From: Cytophaga hutchinsonii ATCC 33406 | GTDB taxonomy: Bacteria > Bacteroidota > Bacteroidia > Cytophagales > Cytophagaceae | Reading direction: 5' to 3' | Length of the DNA stretch: 64,000 bases | Assembly (NCBI RefSeq): GCF_000014145.1 | Contig: NC_008255.1 | Coordinates: 3,178,001-3,242,000, forward strand | Shown: positions 44,646 to 52,087 of the stretch, in pieces | Layout of the letters: each line of letters begins with the position of its first letter | How positions within the stretch are numbered: position 1 is the first letter of the stretch | Position numbers and translations under genes: made by a program | Notes under the pieces: model-generated | Database searches by the model: none | Seen by the model: the letters and a program-made list of their open reading frames with translations, nothing else | Told to the model about the DNA's origin: nothing

Positions 44646-45248
44646 TTAAAAAAGATCTAATTGTTTTGGTTTGAAATGGAAGGACGTTCTGTGGTAAGGA
44701 GTAAGCCCATGTGTCTCCATGGCAAGCCTGTGCTTTTCTGTAGCGTATCCGGCATTTACATCCCAACCGTATTCAGGATGCTCTTTGGCAAGTCTTTCCA
44801 TAAGGGAATCACGGTGCGTTTTAGCTAATACGGAAGCTGCAGCTATAGATAAATAAAGTCCATCTCCCTGCACAATACATACATGTTCAATGCCGGTGTA
44901 TTGTTTGAATCGGTTGCCGTCAATAAGAAGTAAATTTGGTTGCTGTTTCTTTAAGCCTTTTACTGCCTTGTGCATGGCTTTCATGGTAGCGTTTAAAATA
45001 TTGATCTGATCAATAACGGTATGGGAAACTTCCGCTACGTGATAATCAAGTGCATCGCGGATGATATCCTGACGCAGCAATTCGCGCTGTTTTATGGTTA
45101 ACTTTTTAGAATCATTCAACAATGAATGCTTGTAATTGGGTGGAAGAATAACAGCTGCAGCAACGACCGGACCAGCCATGCAACCTCTGCCCGCCTCGTC
45201 CAGACCGGCTTCAATTTTTCCTTCAGAATGAAATGATAAAAGCGACAT
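44646..45248 (-). CDS. rnhB: Ribonuclease HII with C-terminal clamp-binding-like motif
   Basis: A 200-residue RNase HII. Catalytic acidic residues are visible in EAGLDEAGRGCMAGPVVAAAV (D and E) and LLIDGN. It removes RNA primers and single ribonucleotides from DNA. The ATG at 45248 is preferred over the GTG at 45254; only two residues differ. The last residues, QLDLF, match the consensus sliding-clamp-binding pentapeptide QL(S/D)LF, with a disordered basic lead-in (FHFKPK). This suggests recruitment to the beta clamp, as PCNA recruits archaeal RNase HII. First gene of a minus-strand run with gcvT. Confidence 0.95.
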   Translation of the reverse strand: MSLLSFHSEGKIEAGLDEAGRGCMAGPVVAAAVILPPNYKHSLLNDSKKLTIKQRELLRQDIIRDALDYHVAEVSHTVIDQINILNATMKAMHKAVKGLKKQQPNLLLIDGNRFKQYTGIEHVCIVQGDGLYLSIAAASVLAKTHRDSLMERLAKEHPEYGWDVNAGYATEKHRLAMETHGLTPYHRTSFHFKPKQLDLF

Positions 45249-45429
45249 ATCCACAAAGATAATAAGGTATTACATTAAAGCCTAAATGAAAAAAGTGACT
45301 GAAAGCACTATGTGCAAAAAAAGCATTGCCTCCTGCTTCCATTTCTTGTATTACAGCTATTTTTAGTAGCGGAAGGGCTTTCCCAAGTGCCGTTAAGTTC
45401 GTAATTTGCAAGATATTCTATACAATCTT

Positions 45430-45984
45430 ATGTCGACCGAATTTGAAAACCCGTGGAAAACGATCCGGTCCCGCCCGATTTATGATAACCCATGGATTGC
45501 GGTGCGGGAAGAAGATGTTTTAAAACCCAACGGGGCACCCGGTATATATGGGGTAGTTTCTTTTAAAAACAAGGCAATAGGTATCGTCCCTGTTGATTCA
45601 GAAGGATATACCTATCTGGTGGGGCAGTTCAGATATACCCTGAACGAATATTCCTGGGAAATTCCGGAAGGCGGCGGACCAATGAATGAAGCGCCTCTGG
45701 AAACGGCAAAACGCGAGCTGGAAGAAGAAACAGGCTTACATGCTGCTACCTGGAGCGAGCTGGGACGGATTCATACCTCTAATTCGGTGACAGATGAAGA
45801 AGGATTCCTGTTTCTTGCAACAGATCTGACACCCGGCCCAAGCAACCCGGAAGACACCGAACAATTAATCATAAAAAGAGTATCTTTGAAAGATGCCGTT
45901 GCTATGGTTATGAGGGGTGAAATTACCGATAGCTTAAGTATTGCCGGTTTGTTGAAAGCTTTTATGATAGTTTCCAGTTACTAG
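45430..45984 (+). CDS. Nudix hydrolase (ADP-ribose pyrophosphatase-like)
   Basis: A 184-residue protein with a complete Nudix box: GGGPMNEAPLETAK followed by RELEEETGL, fitting Gx5Ex7REUxEExGU. The preceding LNEYSWEIPEGG segment is typical of ADP-ribose/NDP-sugar pyrophosphatases. It cleaves a nucleoside diphosphate linkage; the substrate is not resolved. The start ATG 45430 (MSTEFENPW) is chosen over an upstream TTG at 45406. The final residues IVSSY and the stop codon lie in a copy of the TAGTTTCCAG repeat (see 45967-46003), so the C terminus was shaped by the repeat. Confidence 0.88.
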   Translation: MSTEFENPWKTIRSRPIYDNPWIAVREEDVLKPNGAPGIYGVVSFKNKAIGIVPVDSEGYTYLVGQFRYTLNEYSWEIPEGGGPMNEAPLETAKRELEEETGLHAATWSELGRIHTSNSVTDEEGFLFLATDLTPGPSNPEDTEQLIIKRVSLKDAVAMVMRGEITDSLSIAGLLKAFMIVSSY

Positions 45985-46003
45985 ATAATAGTTTCCAGAC
46001 TAA
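45967..46003. repeat. CTAG/TTTCCAG short repeat, in Nudix 3' end
   Basis: ATAGTTTCCAG occurs twice here (45967-45977 and 45988-45998), 21 bp apart, separated by TTACTAG. The same core recurs at 47162-47262 in inverted form. The stop codon of the Nudix gene lies inside it. Confidence 0.65.
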
Positions 46004-46062
46004 AATAAATGCTCATTAAATTTACATTAGAGAAAAGGACCAAACGTCTTACAAAGATTTGT

Positions 46063-46096
46063 CTAGCAGCTAGGAACTAGCAGCTAGAAACTATAG
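46063..46096. repeat. CTAG-rich short repeat before plsC
   Basis: Four CTAG-containing units (CTAGCAGCTAG, AACTAG, CAGCTAG) lie in 34 bp, ending 2 bp before the plsC ATG. Related to the blocks at 45967 and 47246. Confidence 0.6.
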
Positions 46097-46098
46097 AA

Positions 46099-46860
46099 AT
46101 GAAAAAAGTAATTGAAAAAATATACATGGTATGGGTGTGGACCACCTTTGTTATTGTATTCTCCTGCCTGTATATCCCTTTTTGTATCTCAGTTCAGCGG
46201 GAGTCGTGGAAAAAGTACGGACATTTCCTGAATAAGATCTGGGCGCACACCGTGTTTATGTTTTGTTTTCTTCCCACCAAAGTGGAATGGCGTTTTAAAG
46301 TGAATAAGAAAAAACAATATATCTATTGCGCCAACCATGCCTCCTACCTGGATATCCCAACCATGTGCTATGCCTTACCGGGATACAATGTATTTATTGG
46401 AAAATCGTCGTTGGGTAAAGTGCCGTTCTTCGGTTACATGTTCCGTAATCTATATGTTTCCGTTGACCGTAAAAGTTCAAAAAGCAAATACGATACAATT
46501 GTTCAATCCATGCAGAAAATAGACCTGGGGTACAACCTGGCTATTTTTCCCGAAGGAACTATTTCTAAAAACCATGCGCCTGTATTAATGGAGTTTAAAG
46601 ATGGTGCGTTCAGAATAGCCATTGAAAAACAAGTGGCGATCGTGCCTATGACGATTGTAAATAACTGGCTTATTCTTCCAGACGATGGTAACTACGTACC
46701 GCGCAGAAGGCTCATGAAAACAGTTGTTCATGAACCTATTGAAACAACTGGTTTAACCATGGATGATGTGACATGGCTGAAAGAAAAAACCAAGCAGGTA
46801 ATTGCTGACGAATTAAGAAAACATTTTCCGGAAATATATAACGAAAAAGAAAAGGTATGA
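46099..46860 (+). CDS. plsC: 1-acyl-sn-glycerol-3-phosphate acyltransferase
   Basis: A 253-residue membrane acyltransferase. Block I is NHASYLD (the HX4D catalytic motif), block III FPEGTIS; the N terminus has a membrane helix (VWVWTTFVIVFSCLYIPF). It acylates the sn-2 position of lysophosphatidate in phospholipid synthesis. Its stop overlaps the gatC start by 4 bp (ATGA), a coupled arrangement. Only 2 bp separate the CTAG repeat from the ATG, so initiation may depend on that sequence. Confidence 0.93.
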   Translation: MKKVIEKIYMVWVWTTFVIVFSCLYIPFCISVQRESWKKYGHFLNKIWAHTVFMFCFLPTKVEWRFKVNKKKQYIYCANHASYLDIPTMCYALPGYNVFIGKSSLGKVPFFGYMFRNLYVSVDRKSSKSKYDTIVQSMQKIDLGYNLAIFPEGTISKNHAPVLMEFKDGAFRIAIEKQVAIVPMTIVNNWLILPDDGNYVPRRRLMKTVVHEPIETTGLTMDDVTWLKEKTKQVIADELRKHFPEIYNEKEKV

Positions 46861-47144
46861 GTTTAGATACTAAAACAATTGGAAAGATTGCGCACCTGGC
46901 GCGTCTTGAGTTTGATGATAAATCACTGGAAGCATTTTCAACAGACTTCAATAAAATTTTATCCTGGATCGATAAATTAAATGAAGTGAATACTGATAAT
47001 GTAGAGCCCTTGATTCACATGAGTCATGAATTGAATGTGCTGCGTGAAGACATCGACAAAGTAACCATCAGCCACGAAGAGGCATTAAAAAATGCGCCTA
47101 AAAAAGATTCAGATTATTTCAGAGTTCCTAAATTCCTCTCATAG
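46857..47144 (+). CDS. gatC: Asp-tRNA(Asn)/Glu-tRNA(Gln) amidotransferase subunit C
   Basis: A 95-residue GatC: KIAHLARLEFDD near the N terminus, LSWIDKLNEVNTDNVEPL in the middle, and KDSDYFRVPKFL at the C terminus, all conserved. It stabilises the GatAB transamidase, which makes Gln-tRNA and/or Asn-tRNA. GatA and GatB are not in the window. Its start overlaps the plsC stop by 4 bp. Confidence 0.94.
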   Translation: MSLDTKTIGKIAHLARLEFDDKSLEAFSTDFNKILSWIDKLNEVNTDNVEPLIHMSHELNVLREDIDKVTISHEEALKNAPKKDSDYFRVPKFLS

Positions 47145-47161
47145 TTACCAGGTACTAGTAA

Positions 47162-47262
47162 TTAGTTACTAGATTCCAGACAAGATAAACAACATACATA
47201 TCATAAGAATCATTGAAAATATAATGGTTGATAGTTTTTCTTGTCTGGAAACTAGCAACTAG
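47162..47262. repeat. Inverted-repeat-bounded element between gatC and the TPR gene
   Basis: Arms 47162-47185 and 47239-47262 are complementary at 21 of 24 positions, with a perfect 12-bp core TTCCAGACAAGA/TCTTGTCTGGAA. Total 101 bp. The outer part carries CTAG and AACTAG units like the neighbouring repeats. No open frame inside. Possible MITE-like remnant or a folded intergenic RNA. Confidence 0.65.
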
Positions 47263-47277
47263 AAACTAATAACTAAT

Positions 47278-50277
47278 ATGAACGATTTATTCTTCTGGCT
47301 ACAGTGGAAAAGCTCATACAGAGCGCTCTACGTAGCCCTTTTAATTTTATTCCTTTCAGGCATTGCTGCCGTTTGCATCTCGTATGTGTACGGAGACTTA
47401 TATACGATCGGGTGGAATACAACCGGTGAGTGGAGAAATATTACGCTTGGCTTAGAAGTATTCAATGTAAACCAGTTTGACATTTCTCAGGAAAGCACAC
47501 AATTCTTATTACAAAAAAGATATGTATCAGGCGGAGTAACCATACATCCATGGATTTCCTACACCTATTTAGCTTGTGTCTTAATCGCTTTTGTCTGTTT
47601 CTTAACCATTATCAGCTATGTGGATCTCTGGCTGTATCTGGCCGGCATGACATTGTTTTTATTTTTTGCCGTTGGCATGCATACCGAACTGATCGGAATT
47701 TTCGGTATACATAGCAAAGCTCCTACTGCTTTGATCATTATTCTGTTTGGCGGCTTAACATATTATTTCAATGCCTTCGGAAAAAACACAAATTTCTTTT
47801 TACGCCTGGGTGCATTAACTGCATCCATGGCATTGATTGTACTTGCCATAATTTTCACAAGCGATGTATCTGCCCCATTATTATATGTAGCGAACTATTC
47901 ACTTGTTGTTCCTATCATTATCTGCATCATCTTCATGTTTATTGTTGGATATGACTTTTTACAGTTTTTAGTGATGATCACATCCTATGGTAAATCGGAT
48001 TTCAAAAAAGGGAATTCCATCTGGAATTTCATTCTGATCGGAACCCTGTACCTGATCAATTTATATCTGGTTTATTACCAGCCGGCTTTCATTAAAGATA
48101 TGGGCATTGTATTGCTTCAGCCATTCGCTGTACTTGCAATCTCTGCAGTGCTTGGAATCTGGATGTTTGAAAAAAAAGAAAGTGTAAACAGTATGTTACC
48201 GTTCAACCCGCTTGGAGCCATTCTGTATCTGACACTGGGCATTATAACATTCAGTACCATTTCTTTTGGATATGCAACAGCAAACGATGCCTTAATTACT
48301 ACGCTTGAACTTTCTGCCTTATACATTCAGATCGGCATGGGGCTGGGAATTTTCGTTTATGTACTTGCCAACTTCTGGACAAAATATAAAAACAAAGAAG
48401 AAGTTTACAAACAGTTTTACATCACCTATCAGGTACCGTTTTTTGTAGCGCGCGGCATGGGCTGGGTGATCGTATTGTATTTTTTGTTTTCAACAAACCG
48501 TTTTGTTTTCAGCAGTTCAAAAGCTGCTTACTACAATTCAATCGCCGATGTGTATTTATATACCGGACAGGATGAACTCGCTGTTTCATTTTATAAAGAA
48601 GCTTATACAAATGAATTTCAGAATCAACGCAGTTCGTACACACTTGCTACGTATTACGAACAGCAGGCTGAAAAAGAACTGGCATTTAAGTATTATGAAA
48701 ATGCATTAAATAAAAATACAAGTCCGTTTGCGTACACCGCGCTCAGCAATTTTTATATCAACAACAATCAGTTGTTTCCGGCTATGTTTATGATTCAGGA
48801 TGGTTTGAAAGATTATCCAAACGATCCGCATCTCTTAAACAATCTTGGTTATATCTACCGCATTTTCAGCGAATCAGATTCGGCGGCGTACTTCTTCAAC
48901 AAAGCTGCAAAGTATACCGATGATGATATTCCCGCGGCAAATTTACTGGCGTACTTTGGTGCCAAGGGAAAACTGGAAGAATGTGCGGCCATCTTAAATC
49001 AAACAAATACAGCGCACTCTCCTACGTATATTGCCAATAAGATTGCGATCACAACCATGCTTGGCAAAAAGATCGAAGACAACATTCTTTCCGGAAATAT
49101 GTTAACAGATACGCTGTTAACAGCAGAACAATTCACAGCCTTATATAATTTAGCGTTTAATTCATTAGCTGAAAAAGACACCTTACTTGACCACACATTA
49201 AGCCGTTACAGTAAATATGAAGCCAATGCATTTTATGCATCTAATCTGCTGTATGCAAAAGCCATTCATGTATATTATTCGCAAACAAGCATCGTTGAAG
49301 CAATGGCGTTGCTAAAAGAAATAACCGAAAAAGAACCGACACCAACCTATCTGATTACACTTGCTAACTGGCAGCTAAAGGCCGGTTTGAATCAGGAAGC
49401 ATATGAGACTTACCGCAAATTGATCACGCATCCGGATCAGCGCATGGTCGCCTATAAATGTTTAGCGGCATTAGAAGCAGGAAATCCATCTGAGGTAACG
49501 GAAACACTGCAAGCCTTATCAGCAAGTCTTATGCCGGGTGTAGCAAATATGGCACGCACCTTGCGCGCATCGTTGGCAAAGCCTTCCGTTTCTACGTATG
49601 ATACCTTAAGCGCCAGACAAAAAGTACAGGCACTGCATTATCATGCGCTTACAGCAACAGAAGCTGCTGCATTCAAAAACACAATTAAAGATCCCGTACA
49701 GATATTATTATTGGAATTAAATACCGTTGAACAACTGAACGCACGCATGGATTACATAGCGGCTATGTCGGCATGGAATACATTAAGCACACCGGAAAAT
49801 CTACCGGCAGCAGTGCTTGCACAGGCAAACCTGCAGTATTTAAAAATACTTGCAGGCCTGAAACAATGGGATGCATTGAAAAAAGAACTAACGTCTACTT
49901 CCCTATTACCCAAAAATCTTGGCTACATTGATTATTATACGGCACGTGTACTGCAAAACAGTCCGGATAGCCTGAAGGCGCTGCCTTACTATAAAAAAGC
50001 GATATCCCTGATTGGATATGATCCGTTGGTACAGATTGATTATGCAGACTATCTTGCTGCAACCGTAGGTGAAATTGAAGCGGTAGAAAAATTAGTGGAA
50101 GCGAAAAAAGTCATTCAGTATTCTAAACCCTTAAGTCTGGCTTATATCAATGCATGTATTAAACTTGGTTTGTATAAAACGGCCGGCGATGAATTACAAA
50201 ATATTGAAAGCAGTTTAACAACTGCTGAAATAACATCGATTAAAAATCAATTTTATTCTGCACCGGTAAATCAATAA
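47278..50277 (+). CDS. Multi-spanning membrane protein with C-terminal TPR domain
   Basis: A 999-residue protein. The N-terminal 400 residues contain about ten membrane helices, for example YVALLILFLSGIAAVCI, VVPIIICIIFMFIVGYDF and MGWVIVLYFLFS. The C-terminal 590 residues are tetratricopeptide-like helical repeats (YLYTGQDELAVSFYKEAY, EKELAFKYYENAL, SLKALPYYKKAI), likely outside the membrane core. No enzyme motif recognised. It follows the repeat element, 133 bp after gatC. A scaffold function is a guess. Confidence 0.75.
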   Translation: MNDLFFWLQWKSSYRALYVALLILFLSGIAAVCISYVYGDLYTIGWNTTGEWRNITLGLEVFNVNQFDISQESTQFLLQKRYVSGGVTIHPWISYTYLACVLIAFVCFLTIISYVDLWLYLAGMTLFLFFAVGMHTELIGIFGIHSKAPTALIIILFGGLTYYFNAFGKNTNFFLRLGALTASMALIVLAIIFTSDVSAPLLYVANYSLVVPIIICIIFMFIVGYDFLQFLVMITSYGKSDFKKGNSIWNFILIGTLYLINLYLVYYQPAFIKDMGIVLLQPFAVLAISAVLGIWMFEKKESVNSMLPFNPLGAILYLTLGIITFSTISFGYATANDALITTLELSALYIQIGMGLGIFVYVLANFWTKYKNKEEVYKQFYITYQVPFFVARGMGWVIVLYFLFSTNRFVFSSSKAAYYNSIADVYLYTGQDELAVSFYKEAYTNEFQNQRSSYTLATYYEQQAEKELAFKYYENALNKNTSPFAYTALSNFYINNNQLFPAMFMIQDGLKDYPNDPHLLNNLGYIYRIFSESDSAAYFFNKAAKYTDDDIPAANLLAYFGAKGKLEECAAILNQTNTAHSPTYIANKIAITTMLGKKIEDNILSGNMLTDTLLTAEQFTALYNLAFNSLAEKDTLLDHTLSRYSKYEANAFYASNLLYAKAIHVYYSQTSIVEAMALLKEITEKEPTPTYLITLANWQLKAGLNQEAYETYRKLITHPDQRMVAYKCLAALEAGNPSEVTETLQALSASLMPGVANMARTLRASLAKPSVSTYDTLSARQKVQALHYHALTATEAAAFKNTIKDPVQILLLELNTVEQLNARMDYIAAMSAWNTLSTPENLPAAVLAQANLQYLKILAGLKQWDALKKELTSTSLLPKNLGYIDYYTARVLQNSPDSLKALPYYKKAISLIGYDPLVQIDYADYLAATVGEIEAVEKLVEAKKVIQYSKPLSLAYINACIKLGLYKTAGDELQNIESSLTTAEITSIKNQFYSAPVNQ

Positions 50278-50296
50278 TCTGTTACTGTTTATTCGT

Positions 50297-50851
50297 ATGA
50301 AGATCTATACAAAAGGCGGAGATAAAGGCAAAACCTCGTTGCTCGGCGGAACGCGAGTACCCAAGCATCACATCCGCATTGAAGCGTATGGTACTACAGA
50401 TGAATTAAACAGCTGCATTGGTTTACTGATTGAAGAATTGCCGAACGACTCCGATCAGAAAGCGCTTCTTAAAACTGTTCAGTATAAAATATTTGAATTG
50501 GGCGCGTCCTTAGCGACAGAGCCCGACAAGCAGCAATTATATGCACCTGATCTGACAGAAGCTCATATACAACAGCTGGAAGAGGCGATTGATGCCATGC
50601 AGGCGGTGCTGCCCGAACAAAAATACTTTGTATTGCCCGGAGGACACCGGTCCGTTGCCATGGCACATCTCTGCAGAACCGTATGCAGGCGTGCCGAACG
50701 CCAGGTTGTTCTTTTGAATGAAAAAGATCCTGTACACCCGGTCATCCTTCCGTTCCTGAACCGTTTATCGGATTACCTGTTTGTTGTATCGCGTAAGCTG
50801 GCACAGGATTTTGGAGCAGATGAAGTGTTCTGGATACCTGAAAAGGCGTAA
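50297..50851 (+). CDS. ATP:cob(I)alamin adenosyltransferase, PduO type
   Basis: A 184-residue protein with TKGGDKGKTSLLGGTRVPK (phosphate-binding region), AYGTTDELNSCIGLL and CRRAERQVVLLNE, the PduO/MMAB hallmarks. It transfers the adenosyl group of ATP to cob(I)alamin to give the B12 coenzyme. The consumer enzyme (such as methylmalonyl-CoA mutase) is not in the window. It starts 19 bp after the TPR gene, so it is probably co-transcribed. Confidence 0.92.
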   Translation: MKIYTKGGDKGKTSLLGGTRVPKHHIRIEAYGTTDELNSCIGLLIEELPNDSDQKALLKTVQYKIFELGASLATEPDKQQLYAPDLTEAHIQQLEEAIDAMQAVLPEQKYFVLPGGHRSVAMAHLCRTVCRRAERQVVLLNEKDPVHPVILPFLNRLSDYLFVVSRKLAQDFGADEVFWIPEKA

Positions 50852-50860
50852 AGCCAAATG

Positions 50861-50903
50861 CCAAAAGCTTTAGGCTGTGAGCCTTTTGCATTAAGCTTTT
50901 TAC
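50861..50903 (+). terminator. Terminator after cobalamin adenosyltransferase
   Basis: Nested hairpins: outer AAAAGCTT/AAGCTTTT (50863-50870, 50893-50900) and inner AGGCT/AGCCT, with a T run at the end. It lies between the adenosyltransferase and prfB. Confidence 0.55.
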
Positions 50904-50936
50904 TATATTTACAGTTCCATTCATATCAATACATAC

Positions 50937-52013
50937 ATGACTAACGACCAACTAAAGGAATTAAAAGCGAGTATTCTTGCATTACGGGGATATCTTGGCT
51001 ATGATTCTAAAATGGACGAAATAAAAGCAGAGCAGGAATTATCGCTGGCGCCTACATTTTGGGATGACTCAAAAGAAGCTGAAAAAATTCTTAGAAGTAT
51101 AAAAAATAAAAAAGTATGGACAGATCCATACGATGCATTGCTTACAAAATTAGGCGACCTTGAAGCATTGAATGAATTTTACCAGGCAGGCGACATTGAC
51201 GACAAAGAAATGGATGCTGAATTCGCAGCTGTTGCTAAAGTACTGGAAGAACTTGAATTCAAAAAAATGCTGAGCGCGGAAGAAGATCAGCTGAGCGCAG
51301 TACTTGAAATAAACCCTGGCGCAGGCGGAACGGAAAGCAACGACTGGGCAGACATGCTGATGCGGATGTACATCATGTGGGGTGAAAAAAACGGGTATAC
51401 CGTACGTGAAATTGTAAACCAGCCGGGTGAAGTTGCAGGGATCAAATTTGCTTCGTTAGGAATCGAAGGCCAGTTTGCTTACGGAAATTTAAAATCAGAG
51501 ATTGGCGTGCACCGTTTGGTACGTGACTCTCCGTTCAATGCAGATGGTAAAAGACAAACATCCTTTGCTTCGGTGTATGTATATCCGGAAGTAGATGAAA
51601 CCATCAACATTGAGATCAACATGGGCGATGTGGAATGGGATACCTTCAGAGCAGGCGGTGCCGGCGGACAAAATGTAAACAAGGTTGAAACGGCCGTCCG
51701 GTTGAAACACAAACCATCCGGTTTGATCATCGAATGCCAGCAGGAACGTTCTCAGATCCAGAATAAAGATAAAGCCTTAAAATTATTAAAGTCCCGTTTA
51801 TATCAGATTGAGATAGACAAACGCAACGAGGCTAAAGCGGCAGTGGAAGGAACAAAAAAGAAAATCGACTTTGGCTCCCAGATCCGAAACTATGTATTGT
51901 TTCCGTACAAACTTATTAAAGATGTGCGTACAGGCGTTGAACGCACAGACGTTGACAACGTGCTTGCGGGAGATCTGAACGAATACATCAAAGCATATTT
52001 GCTGATGAAATAA
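50937..52013 (+). CDS. prfB: Peptide chain release factor 2, continuous frame
   Basis: A 358-residue class I release factor. The GGQ motif is in [17 protein letters not shown]; the stop-codon-recognition region contains [16 protein letters not shown], in which the usual SPF tripeptide recognises UGA/UAA. The N-terminal domain begins [17 protein letters not shown]. In most bacteria the RGYL-DYD stretch is interrupted by an in-frame UGA with a programmed +1 frameshift; here it reads CTT GGC TAT in one frame, so no frameshift is needed. Otherwise normal. It ends just before a 28-bp hairpin. Confidence 0.95.
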   Translation: MTNDQLKELKASILALRGYLGYDSKMDEIKAEQELSLAPTFWDDSKEAEKILRSIKNKKVWTDPYDALLTKLGDLEALNEFYQAGDIDDKEMDAEFAAVAKVLEELEFKKMLSAEEDQLSAVLEINPGAGGTESNDWADMLMRMYIMWGEKNGYTVREIVNQPGEVAGIKFASLGIEGQFAYGNLKSEIGVHRLVRDSPFNADGKRQTSFASVYVYPEVDETINIEINMGDVEWDTFRAGGAGGQNVNKVETAVRLKHKPSGLIIECQQERSQIQNKDKALKLLKSRLYQIEIDKRNEAKAAVEGTKKKIDFGSQIRNYVLFPYKLIKDVRTGVERTDVDNVLAGDLNEYIKAYLLMK

Positions 52014-52023
52014 TGCATCAGCA

Positions 52024-52087
52024 AACACCTGTAAATAATAAAAAAGACCCGCATGTGTACGGGTCTTTTTTATTATTTACAGGTGTT
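52024..52087. terminator. Bidirectional terminator with 28-bp arms
   Basis: Perfect arms at 52024-52051 and 52060-52087 with an 8-nt loop; a GC core GACCCG is flanked by T runs on both sides. It ends prfB and the convergent minus-strand gene, whose last codon overlaps its right arm. Confidence 0.85.

Noticed and set aside
45223-45411. 62-codon minus-strand frame in front of rnhB
   Set aside because: It overlaps the rnhB start and the divergent promoter region and shows no family resemblance.
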